In this document: positions 13,569 to 25,190 of the stretch, piece by piece
How positions within the stretch are numbered: position 1 is the first letter of the stretch
Layout: each line of letters starts with the position of its first letter
Assembly: GCA_030549495.1 (NCBI GenBank)
Contig: JAUIRK010000059.1
Location: 310,001-374,000 of the forward strand
DNA: 64,000 bases
Source: Nectonema munidae
Lineage: Eukaryota > Nematomorpha > Nectonematoida > Nectonematidae
Direction: 5' to 3'
Program-made: the position numbers and the translations under genes
The notes under the pieces: generated by a model
The model's input: only the letters and a program-made list of their open reading frames with translations
What the model was told of the DNA's origin: nothing
Databases searched by the model: none

Positions 13569-14092
13569 TAGGGGCGCACATCCTTGAAATTATTGGACTT
13601 ATTATGAACATTGACATTTCAAAGAATTTAACCCAATGCGTAAAAGCTGGAATTGAATTTAAAAGGTCTCAGATCTGTAGATGAGACTTTCAAGCGTCTT
13701 TCAAAAAAGACAACTAATTTTCCTGAATTCCTACTCCTCTCTTGTCTATTCTATTTCATTCTTAATTAAGCTTAATGTAAATTTTAACCCCCGCCCTATT
13801 AAGCTTAACGTCAACAATGAATGAGGACTTATAAATATCTCCTTCTTTCTCACTTCAAATAGATGCGCACCATCTCCAAATTATGTGTAGAAAAGGGGTA
13901 AAGATATCAATTAACAATAAAAAAAATGGAAATTTTATTGAATGAAAAAAATCATTCATTAATTTTCAGTTGTTCCTTCTTCCTAAAATATGAAAAAATG
14001 TTTTATTGAGAAAAATAAATAAAAAAACACATCCAAATTACATAACTTCTATGAGGTAATTTCTATCAAAAATGTAAAACAGAACTAAAGTT
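13569..14092 (+). repeat. Left part of hAT-MITE family, shared with 52836-53292
   Basis: Starts TAGGGGCGCACATCC. From 13680 it follows the copy at about 52888-53292 closely for about 400 bp, through CTTAATGTAAA, AACGTCAACAATGAATGAGG and GATGCGCACCATCTCC up to AAATGTAAAACAGAAC. The copies diverge exactly after AACAGAAC: there the second copy passes into Rep-A, and this one into unrelated sequence. Confidence 0.8.
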
Positions 14093-14374
14093 AGAAAACT
14101 TGGTATTAGAATTTTTTCAAAATAAAGATAAAATTGTGCAAACAATAAATTAAAATTGTATTACTTCATTTTTCTCAGCCCCATTCAAAAATAATTTAAA
14201 AGCTAAATTGATACAAGCTACAAAAAGTAAAATAACTTTTAACATTTTGCAATGATTTGCCTTTTAAAATAACTTTTAAGGAAAAAAAGTCTATCAGAAA
14301 AAGTTATAGAGCTTCAACAAAAACTATAAATTTTTACAGCATAACTTAAGTGCTTTGAAAACTAATTAGACGTA

Positions 14375-14420
14375 TCCACTACAGCATACTCTATGGGTGG
14401 CATGGCAGGTTGGTTTAGAT
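14375..14420 (+). repeat. SINE, 5' part (tRNA-like A box), split by hAT
   Basis: GGTGGCATGGCAGGTTGG followed by TTTAGAT resembles the A-box side of a tRNA-derived promoter. It is cut at GTTTAGAT by the hAT at 14421-17238 and continues at 17247. The joined pre-insertion sequence carries a B box at the usual distance. Confidence 0.6.
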
Positions 14421-17238
14421 CAGTCTTTCTTAACCGGTGAGGAATTCCCCACTAGTGGGGAATGGTGAGGTGGCTAAGTGGGGAATTCGATCCGTTTGCG
14501 TCGCCTAAAAAATCAATATTTTAAAATTTGCGACAAAACATGAAAGTAAGTATAGCATCACACTGAGCATTTCCCATATGCCAAACATAGAAAAATCGCT
14601 TCTCCATCCATATCTTGGAAAAACACGCACGCACACACACACATTCAACAATGAGCTTCAACATTTTTTAAACTTATTATGCTCACCCCAAAAATTTTTG
14701 ATAAAAATTATTTTATTTTATGTATTTTTATTAAGGGTGGTAACGATTAATTTATTTTTAATACTCAATTTTTTTTTATATTAACGATTAATTGATAGTT
14801 AATTTCGATTAAATCAAAACATCAATACATTTGCGAACAAATTAATTTAACAAAATATGTTTCATTTGAAAATTAAATTTAAGGAGTGTACGTTTTCCCT
14901 TATAAACGTTGACAGCATCTTCAATATTATCTTCATCTAACAATTTTAAACCAAAATGATTAATTTGCCAGAGAAGCATATCTATTAATTTTTTTTGCCA
15001 CTATTATATTTATTGAGATAGTCCCAAAAATAAAATTTAATCTGATTAATAATTATTATAAAATTTTTAATTGTTGTCTATTTCATCTCTGTTAACTATT
15101 TTCATTATTTATTTTATATTTTCCATCACTTTCAAATATTAATAAATAAAAAGATTAATTGTCCTATTTGATAGAGATGAATAAAGAAAAAAAAAGAATT
15201 TATGAGTGAGAATAATGAAAGTAGGGTGGAGCATGAAAAAAGCAGAGCTAAAAAATATATGACAACAAGTACATGGACTACGGTTTCACGTTTGTTGAAG
15301 GACGCAACGGACAGTTGCCTCAGTGCGTTATTTTCCACAAAACGCTCAGTAATGATTCAATGAAGCCTCATCACCTGAAGATGCATTTCTCCAATGTACA
15401 CCCTAGCTTGCTAACAGTAAGAGACAATTTTTTGAATCAAAAGCAAACTGTTTGAAAAAAATGAAGATGGACCATGACGGAAAATTTCAGACTGAGTCAA
15501 GAGCAATCGTGCACTCATCGTATGCCGTTTCTCTTCTGGTAGCAAAGGCAAAGAAACCACATAGCATCGCAGAGACGCTCATAAAGCCGTGCCTCATCTC
15601 ATGTGCTGATATTTTGCTTGGCGAATCTGCAGTAGCGAAGATGAAACAGATTTCTCTATCCAACGATACCGTTAAGTCACGCATTTTTGATATGTCGTCC
15701 AATATCAAGAACTCAAGCTGTCGATATCATGCAGCTTGTTAACGATTTTTTTGAAAGGAAGGATTGGACTGGGACAAACTTGTCCATGTTTGCACAGATG
15801 GAGCTCCTGTTATGTTGGGTGTGAGGTCTGGATTTGCGCAACTAGTGAAACAAAAAAATCCTAACACTGTATTATACATCGAGAAGCGCTTGCGTCAAGA
15901 ACAATGACTCAACCGCTTAAAGAAACGCTTGATGCGGCTATTAGGATTGTAAATTATGTTAAAGCCAGCGCTCTCACTCTCGACTGTTTCGGCAGTTGTG
16001 CCAGGATTTGGAATCCGACTTGTTCAACACTTTTGTGCGTTGGCTGTTAAAAGGCGATATGTTGAGTAGGCTTGTGCATTTGCTCCCTGAAGTGACACAG
16101 TTCTTCGAAGAAAGAAATAAAGATTTAAAAACTATTGTTTCTGATAAGAAATTCCAGTACAGGCTGACATTTCTCGCAGATATGTTTAGTCACCTGAATG
16201 AGCTTAACCGAAAGCTACAGGGGCCGGATTGCAATATAATTGGGCATCGAGACAAAGTAAACGCTTTCGTCTCGAAACTTGATCTTTGGCGAGGAAAGTT
16301 TGAAACTGGCCGTAGTGCAACGTTTTTTCCAACGTTGGCTCGAGTCAGTGAAAGCGCAGGTGGCGTCAGCGACGTACTTAAAAGCAACATCGTCATTTAC
16401 CTCAACAGGCTTCTGGACGAGTTTAATCGCTATTTCTCTGACTTCAAGATCAATAACCAAAACTCGAGCTAACAAGAGATCCATTCTGTTTCCAAGTTAA
16501 CAACTTTCCAGGAGAAGCGGAGAACGTCATAGAACAGTTTCTTGATTTGATAAAGGACTCATCTGCAAAGGCTGTTTTTGCAAACAAAAATCTAAACGCA
16601 TTCTGGGCTACCATGCATGACTTGTATCCTCGCGTTGCTTTCTCCGCTCTCACACTTCTAGTTGCATTTCCTTCCTTCGACGTACCTGTGCGAGTCTGGC
16701 TTTTCAAGCATCGTTCAAATCAAAATAAAATCGCGAAACAGCCTGATTGATCTTGAATCTGATTTGCACTGCGCAATTTCAAAAATCAAGCCAAATATTG
16801 AGGCACTGGTCAATTCAAAACAAATGCAGAAATCGCATTGAAACCGATGGTGTTGCATTTTTTCATTTTATTTTGCTAATAAATAGTGAAAAAAATCTAA
16901 TTGATATATATTTTATAATTATGAGAAATGCCTCATCTTTTTTAATACAGCTGTCTTAAATTTAACTTTATTGCTTTGATACTATATTCATGATGACGTT
17001 TGCTTTAAAAAAATAATCTCCAAATAGTTTTTAATTTAATACAAATAATATATCATACAAAAATATGTTTATAAGAAAGATAACGTTCATACTATGTTTG
17101 ATAAAAAAAATGTATATTTACCCACTAAACACTGAATAGGTTAAAATTACTTTTTTTAGTGAACGATAACTGTGGTGGGAAATTGAGAGTTCGCTCACTA
17201 AAAATGGGGAATTATAGAAAAAATGTTAAGAACCACTG
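14421..17238 (+). mobile_element. hAT transposon (ZBED5/Charlie-like), 2,818 bp, perfect 8-bp target duplication
   Basis: Left end CAGTCTTTCTTAACCGGTG, right end in reverse complement CAGTGGTTCTTAACATTTT: the classical CAGTGGTTCTYAACC-type hAT terminal repeat. The octamer GTTTAGAT flanks both sides (14413-14420 and 17239-17246) without a mismatch. The transposase lies inside on the plus strand (15255-16841). Because the target duplication is intact while the coding part has several breaks, the insertion was probably precise, and coding decay followed. Confidence 0.93.
15255..16841 (+). pseudogene. ZBED5-like hAT transposase, broken by several frameshifts
   Basis: In order: a BED-finger region (YMDYGFTFVEGRNGQLPQC, then MKPHHLKMHFSNVHPSL) in which the second cysteine of the usual CxxC is Phe (CVIF). 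Next comes a helical region at 15452-15742 with IAETLIKPCLISCADIL, then the catalytic-core motif LVHVCTDGAPVMLGVRSGF near 15780. A long helical segment is intact at 15996-16472 (DMFSHLNELNRKLQGPDCNI). The C-terminal dimerisation tail is near 16680-16841 (YLCESGFSSIV...RNSLIDLESDL). The pieces lie in different frames, so at least three frameshifts have accumulated. The family is that of vertebrate ZBED5/FAM200-type domesticated genes, but nothing suggests domestication here. Base composition is richer in G+C than the flanks. Confidence 0.85.
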
Positions 17239-17375
17239 GTTTAGATGATGGACTCAGGACGGAAGCCTCTGGATTCGATTCCTCATCGATACAAATGTGT
17301 TCATAGTTTGAAATAAAGGGTATATCAGTGAATTATCAATGAAAACACACCCACGGTACAAGACAAAATAAACTA
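17239..17375 (+). repeat. SINE, 3' part (B box and body)
   Basis: After the second GTTTAGAT come GGATTCGATTCC (B box), then CATAGTTTGAAATAA, TCAATGAAAACACACCC and GGTACAAG. These parallel CATAGTTCGATATAA, TCGATGAAAACACCC and CGTACC in the copy at 21052-21218, placing it in the same SINE family. Confidence 0.65.
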
Positions 17376-18200
17376 ATAAAGTAAGTTTCACTATTTTAAA
17401 ATTAAACTGTCTGTTCTCAGAATAATTTCAAAATAATAGGAGGCATAAAAATGAGATAGTATATTTGATATTTTCAAGTTTTTATAAGCAGCAAAGCCAA
17501 CGTTGAAGTAGCTACCTTATAGGTGATTTGGTAACGCTTGTATTTTTTATATTTTGTAAGGAATCATAGTATACAAAAAACGGTAGTTTAATTACTTTTC
17601 ATAAAATTATTTAAGTCTAAGAACACAAAATCATATAAAAAACTATTTAAACTAACATAAATCATAAAAATCATAGTATACGAGAACAAGAGAATCATTG
17701 CGTTTTTTGACTATTTGTCTACAAATAAAATTCTGACAGCTAGCAGAAATAGATCAAGTACATTTTTAAAAACTGAAACATTTAGTTTTGATATTATATT
17801 TTTATTATAATAGTCAATAAATTTTCTTAAAAAATGATTTAATTAATTATGTACTTATTTTCGCCCCCTGAAAACACATTGGAGGGGGCCGGGGGCGGTC
17901 GCCCCCGGATGTGCGCCTCCGAATTGTACACAAAATGACAGTTTTCATTAAAACTCTAAATGTATTTCTTCTCATTACTTACCAAGTAATTGTAGATATT
18001 TGGAAATTCAGACCAAAAAATTTCACGGTAGGGAACTTTACAATATCCCGAAAGCACGCACATGGCTAAGAAACTCTCCATGTTGGTAGAACAGTTTTAT
18101 TTCATTTCTTCAAAATCTGAAGACACGGGTGAAATGAATTCGGGAACTTTTAAATGAAATATTTCATCTCCAGTAGAAACCTAATTTACAATCTTCGCTT
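17376..18200. other. No gene seen; contains MITE-like right end at 17870-17921
   Basis: AT-rich sequence followed by a G/C-rich island (CGCCCCCTGAAAACACATT, then GGAGGGGGCCGGGGG) that ends GTGCGCCTCCG. This is the recurrent right terminus of the CAGGGGCGCAC family. Nothing coding was found. Confidence 0.55.
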
Positions 18201-18229
18201 TGCTTTTTTGCGAGAAATAAAATGAGTTT

Positions 18230-18900
18230 GAGTTGCATAAATCTTTTAAGCAAATTTGTCGATGAAAAAATAGAAGCTTACATACCTACCACCACACATA
18301 AACATGAATTTAAGAAATGCATTCTGCACAGCAGCCCTTCAATCTATTCACATTATTGCCGAAGAAGAAACCCTTCCACCGCACCTTCACAACAACACTT
18401 GATCTAAGCAACGCCTTTGACACACCATTTTAGATTTTTAGCCAACTATCTACGCGGTAGAAACACTTGTACAAAAGATAGCAGTGCCCTCTCACGCTCA
18501 CGCCACACACCAACAGCAGACCCGAAAGGAACTCCGTCTGTCCTATCTTATTCAATATTTACATGAGCGACAGCCAAGTCAACATTTTGCTTACTCACAC
18601 AACATCACACATAAGCCACTCTCAACGCACAAACATACATTGACAAAATGCATAAATGGCTCATCGATTACACTCTTTCTCCTTTCTCTACACAACATAC
18701 TTAACACAACTCAAAAATCCACAACATTCTGAAACTACCACAATTATACACAACATTCCACCCCAAACTCACATACAAGAGACAAAGCAACAAAAACAAC
18801 ATCCTACTCCATGATCCTTCTGAGTTAGAAAACGACATTTAGCCAGAAACCACTGCAATTTTCTCAGTAGGAAAGAGAAGGTTGAAACATTTAAAATAGT
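18230..18900 (+). mobile_element. LINE reverse-transcriptase fragment, degenerate
   Basis: Frames between 18380 and 18560 read an LSNAFDT-like stretch, then RGRNTCTK, SRSRHTPTADPKGTPS and a SILFNIYMS-like stretch, which match the second catalytic block (normally TGVPQGTVLSPILFN). Further on come TLNAQTYIDKMHKW and PQLYTTFHPKLTYK, typical of the following thumb region. The sequence is C-rich compared with neighbours, like the I-group LINE at 36.5-49.7 kb. No continuous frame survives. Confidence 0.6.
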
Positions 18901-18902
18901 GA

Positions 18903-19224
18903 AGTATAAATGATATTAGGATAATTTCAACAGACAAACGTCATTTTGATTTAAAAAAATGTTTAGATAAAAACGTTCAATGTTTGACCTGCAGCAGATC
19001 TGCGAAGTTTTCTTTCTATGATGTGGACTTTAACACTCCCTGCTCATATCTTCTTTTGAAAGCTCTGGGCCCGTCGATACCAAGTTTGTCTCTGGTAAAG
19101 GCAACAAACTTTGAAGGGGTCGTTAAGGACTTTGATGAAAAGGCCTCCCATCTCTCCATGTTTTTAAAACGAAAGCTGTTGCCCGTTACAAAAGACGAAG
19201 TTTATGCACTCACAAACGAGACGA
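18903..19224 (+). CDS. Possible host exon of unknown gene
   Basis: An open stretch with balanced amino-acid composition runs to a good 5' splice site (GTAAGG) after ...DEVYALTNET. Central residues read GPSIPSLSLVKATNFEGV and KDFDEKASHLSMFLKRKL. I do not recognise the family. No clear acceptor was found upstream (candidates near 18979), and no neighbouring exon was identified. It could equally be a fragment of an unrecognised transposon. Codon composition is less AT-biased than the flanks, which is the main reason to list it. Confidence 0.25.
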
Positions 19225-19324
19225 GTAAGGTTCTCTTTTTTCTTGTCATTTTTCTTCTCATCTCGGTGAAAAAAATTTCAAGATCTTATATCTCTTTATA
19301 ATGGATTCAAAATATGCCAAAAAT

Positions 19325-19610
19325 TCCTGCCGGAAAACTCAGTCTGAGCAAACTGGGTGTAAGAAAACTCGGAGTGCGAAATTCGGTTTCAGAAAACTGG
19401 GTCTCAAGCTTTGGCATTTAAAATTCGATCTCAAAAATACTTTTCAGAAAAATTTAAAAACAAGTTACTTAGTTTTAATTGATAATTTAGTTATTTGTTT
19501 AATTATTTAGTTAGTTAGCTAATTGTTTCAAATAATTCATTTCGGAGAGCTATATAGTCAAGCTGGAGAACCAGTTTTCCGAGAACGAATTATCTAAGAT
19601 CGAGTTTCCC
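19325..19610. repeat. Degenerate GAAAACTGGGTCT-type short repeats
   Basis: Imperfect units such as GGAAAACTCAGTCTGAGC, GAAAACTCGGAGTGCGAA and GAAAACTGGGTCTCAAG follow one another at 19325-19415. Inverted relatives (GGAGAACCAGTTTTCCGAG) lie near 19560-19605. The array is similar in style to 6914-6985. Confidence 0.4.
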
Positions 19611-20089
19611 CATTTTTTCTACACAAATCCTTTAATATTCTTATATACTCAATCTAAATACTATGTTCAGTAAACAGTTTTACATTTTATTTGTCTTTCT
19701 GAAGCTCTTTTAGAAGATATGATCATTTTTCAACAATTTAAGACTTTAAATTTCAATGTGGATTACAGAACTTTCATTTCTAAAAAACTATAAACTCATT
19801 GAAAAAGATAACCAATGATTAGTTTCCAAAAATCTGTTACTGAAGCGGTTAGACATTTTTTTAATTAGGCATAGTTTATTAATTTAAATATCCTGATTTA
19901 TTTTCAATACTTTTAAATTGAATGGATTCAATTTATATAAAATATTAAACATTTTCAGATTGTATATCTTTATCATACTTTCTACCAAAAAAAAATTTCT
20001 TCATATTTTGCATATTAAAATTACAAAAAATTGATCAGTGTGGGATAGAAAATGGCCACCACATACGTACCGTACAATTCTTTTTTGTG

Positions 20090-21740
20090 TTAACAGAAGG
20101 GAATTCAATAGTTCAAATGTGGAAGAAAAAAATTATTGTATAACAAAAGCTTCATGCTAGTAGGAAACAAAGATTTGTTGTGTCTAAGTATTCCAATATT
20201 CCTGGAGGGAATCGCATTAATATGAGATAGATGTTGATTCCAATTAAGTCTACAATCAATAATAACCCCCAGATTTTTGAAGCTCTCAACGATTTCAAAG
20301 TTAAATTCATCTTTTATAATTTTCCTAGAAGATGTACCAAAAAGCATAGCTTTAGATTTGGATTGGTTCAAATGCATATTGTTTTCATCACACCATTTGA
20401 AAATAGGAACAAGATCCTTTTAAAAAAAAATCATAGTTAAGGGAGGGTTAGCCAAAGAAAATTAAACACTTACTGTGATGTCGTCAGCAAAACCGTGAAA
20501 AGTTTTCATAGGGTTAGATGCATGAAAGTCATTAACATATATCAGAAACAAAAGCGGCCCGAGTATTGAGCCTTGGGGAACTCCGGTATTTATTGTAGAG
20601 CTGCTTGATTTAAAAGTATTAAATGTGACAAATTGTGGACGATCAGACAAATATGATTTCATCAAAAGTAATGATTTTTCTTGCAGTCCGTATCGAGAAA
20701 GTTTAGAGAGTAAAATATTATGGGAAAGATTTTCAAACGCTTTACTAAAATCTAAGAATAAAGGGAGAGTGCCTATTTTTGATTCCAGACCATTTATAAT
20801 ATTGTCAACATAATGACTCGAGAGTAGTTGTGTACTATGATGTTTACGAAATCCAAATTGTAGGGGATAACTTAAATTATTAGAGTCAAAATAAAATTGT
20901 AACTGATTATGATACTAAGCTTAAAATCATTAGGAAAGGTGTTATATTTTAAACAAATATTATAACCAATAGTCAAAAAGGGGTAAATAATGCCAAGAAT
21001 AGGTGTAATGTGAGAAATATTAAGACCATAGGCATCAAGGCAATTACTTTTTTAAAGGTAAAGGTACGATAGGGTGTTTTCATCGAGAAGGCACAATTGC
21101 GCCGCTTATATCGAACTATGAGGAAAGCAGGCTTGATGCGGAATCGAACCCAAGACCTTGAGTTATCGGATCCAGCATCTAACCAACCCTACTCACGGGT
21201 TATTACAGTCTCGAACTGCTAAGATAATATCACTATGTGTAAAATAAAATTTAGATTTGGTATGTGATATGTAATCAATATTCATTTGATTCTCAGAAGA
21301 GGGTAACTTACTGCAAAACTTATCATTAAAGACTGAACAAATTACCTGTTCATCATCAATCACTTTCTCCGTTAATCTTGAGATCTATCTTAGACATACA
21401 TTTTTGCATACATTCTTTTTTTTATTTCACGCCAAACATTTTTAGAATTAGTTTGGGAAACGAAAATATTACGTACAAACTTATTTCTAAGTTTTCTGCT
21501 TTTATATTTTATCGTATTCCTAATGTTAATGTATTTCTGCTTTAAATTTTGTGTAAATGAGGTTTTCAATTTCTTAAAAATTTCATTTCTTCTTTTTATC
21601 AAAATTAAAACATCATCGTTCATCCATGTTTTCAGTGGGTTTTTAAAACGATTTCGTGATGTATTAAGATTAACAAGTTCCACAAGTTTGGATCTAAAAA
21701 CTTTAAAATATAAATTAGGAAAATTACTATATTGAGCGAG
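20090..21740 (-). mobile_element. CR1-like LINE, partial, interrupted by a SINE
   Basis: On the minus strand 21683-21390 encodes the pre-RT linker (MNDDVLILIKRRNEIFKKLK). After the SINE at 21218-21052 the reverse transcriptase continues: an FGFRKHHSTQLL-like stretch near 20870, LFLDFSKAFEN near 20760, GVPQGSILGPLLFLIYVND near 20560 and GFADDITV near 20480 (the FADD catalytic box). The thumb is at 20377-20105 (NLGVIIDCRLNWNQHLS). Only a few stops and frameshifts interrupt it, so this is the best preserved CR1-type copy in the window. The 5' endonuclease part and a clear 3' end were not seen. Confidence 0.85.
21052..21218 (-). repeat. tRNA-derived SINE, reference copy
   Basis: Read on the minus strand: an A-box region GAGTAGGGTTGGTTAGATGC, a B box GGGTTCGATTCC about 40 bp on, then a body with CTCATAGTTCGATATAAGCG and CTTCTCGATGAAAACACCC and a T/A-rich end near 21055. 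It is inserted in the linker-RT junction of the LINE at 20090-21740. Related copies: 5745-5840 (body only) and 14375-14420 with 17239-17375 (split by hAT). The tRNA-like promoter with a conserved central body is standard SINE architecture. Confidence 0.75.
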
Positions 21741-22049
21741 TAAATTATGCTAAATCAATACAAATTGAAAAAACATCATAAAAATTACTCGTGATGTCAA
21801 TGGTACAAATTCTGTATGTTATTGACTTATGAATATAAAATCTAAGACATGATGAAGTTGATTCAGTATATTATAATCAACAATTTTAATGTCTCAATCT
21901 AACTTCAAGATTTTTAGCATTTTTGTGTAAAATAAAGCAAAGATAAAAATATAGATTCCAAGTTTATTTAAAACACAATTAATTAATTTTTTAAAATTCA
22001 TAAAAAATTGTTCATGCAAAGAAAAAGTATATCATTAGCTAAATCTTGA

Positions 22050-22840
22050 CTCTATTTTACGCGATTATTGCTGAGAATAAGTTTAAGTTGTGAAAACATC
22101 ATTTCAACTGAAACTTGTCTAGTTCGCATCCACATAAAGTTCTACCTACCAATTCTGTTATCTCAGGATAAAATTCAATTATATCCCAAACATTTTTACG
22201 CTCTCTAAAGCTTCCCAATTTTTTCATTTCAGAAAGAGCTTGTTTAAGTTTTTGATTTTCATATTTTTTTCCTCAAAGGGATAAAGTGTCGCAAGATATT
22301 TTTAAATTTTTTTAACTCTTTTATTATCTTGATTTTGCTCTATGGCAATATGATTTTTATAATTGTCAACAGCAAACTTTTTCAGCAATTTTTTCTATTG
22401 TATTTTTTGCTTTTTCTTTTTGCATTTCATTTAAAAAAACTTAGAACGGGCATCAATCCAAACCGGAAAAGTAAATGATTATTTTCTAATAATTTTTCTT
22501 CTCTTTTTTTAAACACTCTACAAAAATTCCAGTTTCCTTACCTATTTCTTCTAAGTCAAAAATAAGTTTTTTCCATTTATAATAACTTTCTCCAGCACTA
22601 ATATTTTGAAGTTGTAACGCCAGTAGTGTTATAAAAAATTTCAAGTACAGAAATCATAAAATCTATTTTTTTTTACTATCTTCATTTAATTCAACTTCAT
22701 TCAAACCTAAATCTTGTATGCAATTTTTTGATTCAGTCGATATTTTTAACATGAAAAAGTGCTTCTTCACCTTGTTCAAGTTTTACATCTTCGTTTTAAA
22801 ATAGTTTTTTCTCACCATTTGACCATATGCCGATTTTATG
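22050..22840 (-). pseudogene. hAT-type transposase C-terminal remnant
   Basis: Minus-strand frames read SEMKKLGSFRERKNVWDI, then an EFYPEITELVG-like stretch and RQVSVEMMFSQLKLILSNNR near 22150-22050. The last resembles the S-x-E-x-x-F-S-x-L-K signature of hAT C-terminal dimerisation domains. Upstream pieces, to about 22840, are Lys/Phe-rich with several frame changes. No terminal repeats were located. The assignment rests mainly on the dimerisation signature. Confidence 0.5.
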
Positions 22841-24329
22841 TGTATATATTGTTTATAAGTTTTATACCTCATAAATCTATCATTAAGTTTTATATAGGTT
22901 TTACAGGGCTTATTAAAATACAAGCATAAAAAAGAGCTTAGTGTATATAGGCGGAATATAATCTACCATATCATTTTTTATTATAATAAAATAAAATAGT
23001 AATAGAAAAAACTTCTTTATTACAACCCAAGCACTATTTTTAGCAGCAGCCTTTGTCGACAAGTTCTGTTACTCATTGTTGTGATGTGACTAGCTAGACC
23101 ATACCGTGTACGCTTATTTTTCATTGTACTGTGTTCCCTTTGGAATTCTTTTCAATTAGATTTTTCAAATAAAAAATCCTTTCAAAAGTTTTAAAATTGA
23201 GATCTTGGTTTAAATTTTATTCCGAAATCGGGACTTGGGTAAGTGTAGTATATCTCATTCATTATAATCGTGCAAAACTCGGCATAGTTGGCATCTATGT
23301 ATAATGATGATGATCAAATAGACGAGAGCTTACTTTCAATTATAATTATTTGAGTAGTGAGTACGCTAATTAGACAAATTTCAATGTCCTTTTTTACCGT
23401 TATAACTGGCGTATTGTAGATATGCTTTCTCTAACAGTTTGAACATGCAGGGATAAATTGTGACTTGTTGGGCAAAGCACTCTAAGGCATACAGTGTTTC
23501 CTCATTTGTTTTCTTTTTTAGCTGCTTTTGTCAAAATTACGATGCCAACATCATATGCGAATAATCCAATTCAGTTTTTTCCAATGATGGTTAAAATGTG
23601 AGAAACATTTACTTTTTTTACAAATATATAATATTCTTTATTGATAGATCGTTCTCTAGTAGCTTATGTAAATCATATGGTCAGATGACCTTTGATCACT
23701 CGTTAATCATTTTTTCACACCTTTTCATCACACCACCTCTCATCACCAATGCTTCACATCATTCGCCTTTGAATTTACTATACTAGTGATTCTCAACCCC
23801 TAGGACCCCCACACCTAACTATTTATTATTCGCCCCTCACGATAAAACTTACATTCAATCAGTTTCGAAGAAGGTTACAGTTATTATTGCCAGTCTTCTT
23901 TCAAAACAATAGATAAATGATGTTTAGAAAATTCAACGGTGTCTGCCAAATTTTAACCTCCTTCTTTACCTTATTTTTCATTTAGTAGATAAAGAAAAAA
24001 GGGCTTTGTTAAAAATAAAAAAATTGATGTTTAGGGTTATGTTGATTGCATACTCTACTAAAGATTAATAGTAATAGAGAGTGTGTTGTATCTATTGAAA
24101 TAAATAAAATTAAAACCCGAAAAATTGTTCATAAGAACATTTTTTCTTTCAAATGCAAAAAATGATTTTAATATAATGTTTTATATTCCATTTTTTATAC
24201 TAACTTTTCTAGGCCGGTTTATTTCTTTACTTGCACTTAAACTTGAAATTCACACATACATGTTGATGGAAAGGGCATTACAATTGAAGTAATTTTTTAT
24301 TCACAAGTCACAAAACTTCGAAGATTCTA
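22841..24329. other. No gene seen; one hAT-like terminus at 23783
   Basis: AT-rich. CTAGTGATTCTCAACC at 23783-23798 followed by GGACCCCC resembles the CAGTGGTTCTCAACC start of Charlie-type hAT elements. No matching right end was found, so it is only a possible solo terminus. Nothing else can be supported. Confidence 0.4.
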
Positions 24330-24620
24330 AATCAAAATATATCAAAATTATATAAAGTTTTTTACACATGTATACCCATTTTCAAATATGCTGAATTCAG
24401 TGGTGATATTCATTTTTTATGAAAATCATTCAAACCTGTCAAAAAAGTGATTTACATATGACAACTCATCTCAAAAAAGAAACTTTTTATCTAAGTAATT
24501 ATATAATGTTTTTTACACATATACACCCATTTTTAAGCATGCGTAATTCAGTGGTGATATTCATTTTTTTATGAAAATCAATCAAAACTGTCAAAAAATT
24601 GATTTATCCCAAAAAGAAAG
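24330..24620 (-). repeat. Satellite B units (reverse orientation)
   Basis: About two units of the roughly 150-bp repeat found in plus orientation at 43850-45110, recognisable by TTTTTTACACATGTATACCC, GAATTCAGTGGTGATATTC and CAAACCTGTCAAAAAA. They form one end of a reversed copy of the satellite-bearing element at 41251-45233. Confidence 0.75.
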
Positions 24621-24621
24621 G

Positions 24622-25190
24622 ATCAGGCACGGTTTTTTGAATTAGAGAATTACGTTTAATAGAAAGTATAGGAAGATGATGAAAAAAATTTTTTTCACAT
24701 AGGCTTTATATGAAGAAACACGAGGGAATTGTGAAAGTGAGTTTACAGCGGAATTGAATTTGTTAAGTATTCTGTATATGAAGCACTGCTTTGACTTTGA
24801 GAGATGATAAAAAGGAAGTTGAAATAAATTGCTGAAACGAGGAGACTTTAGATGAAAAAGATAAGGAGAATCTGTTAAACTTTTGACTAACGAAGAAGGG
24901 AAACCATAATAAAATTTATAGGTATACAAGGAGATTTTTAGTTCATACAAATCTTGAACTTTGAGAATAGCATTCTCAACAAGGCATTAGTATGAGAAAC
25001 TTTTTTTTGCTTAAATATAACGCGTAGAGCTAGTTTTTGTAACTTGAGTAATTTTTCATTTGGAGAAAAACCAAAGTTAAATGAACTGTATGTTATGTGA
25101 GGAACAAAGATAATTTAAATTATCTTTAATTTAAAGAAAAGCGCCATTTTAAGTTTTAGTCGAAGATTTATATAATCTTCACAGTAAAGA
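24622..25190 (-). mobile_element. 5'-truncated LINE 3' end
   Basis: The minus-strand frame at 24950-24642 encodes a LINE C-terminal tail (SKQCFIYRILNKFNSAVNSL and PRVSSYKAYVKKIFF). Upstream frames to 25190 continue the same tail (QKLALRVIFKQKK). It separates the satellite B units from the unique part of the reversed element (25196-25440), so it inserted into that element after the element was in place. Confidence 0.65.

Larger units (their letters stand above)
13129..17921. mobile_element. Composite region bounded by CAGGGGCGCAC-type hAT-MITE ends
   Basis: Starts with CAGGGGCGCACATCC at 13129 and ends with a G/C-rich segment and GTGCGCCTCCG at 17921. AATTGTA occurs just before the left end and directly after the right end, a possible partial target duplication. 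Inside lie a second left terminus (13569), a SINE and a complete hAT (14421-17238). It may be one old MITE copy enlarged by insertions, or unrelated solo ends; the imperfect 3' terminus leaves this open. Confidence 0.45.

Noticed and set aside
17239-17300. A tRNA gene (B box GGATTCGATTCC)
   Set aside because: No cloverleaf can be drawn and the body matches two other copies; it is a SINE.
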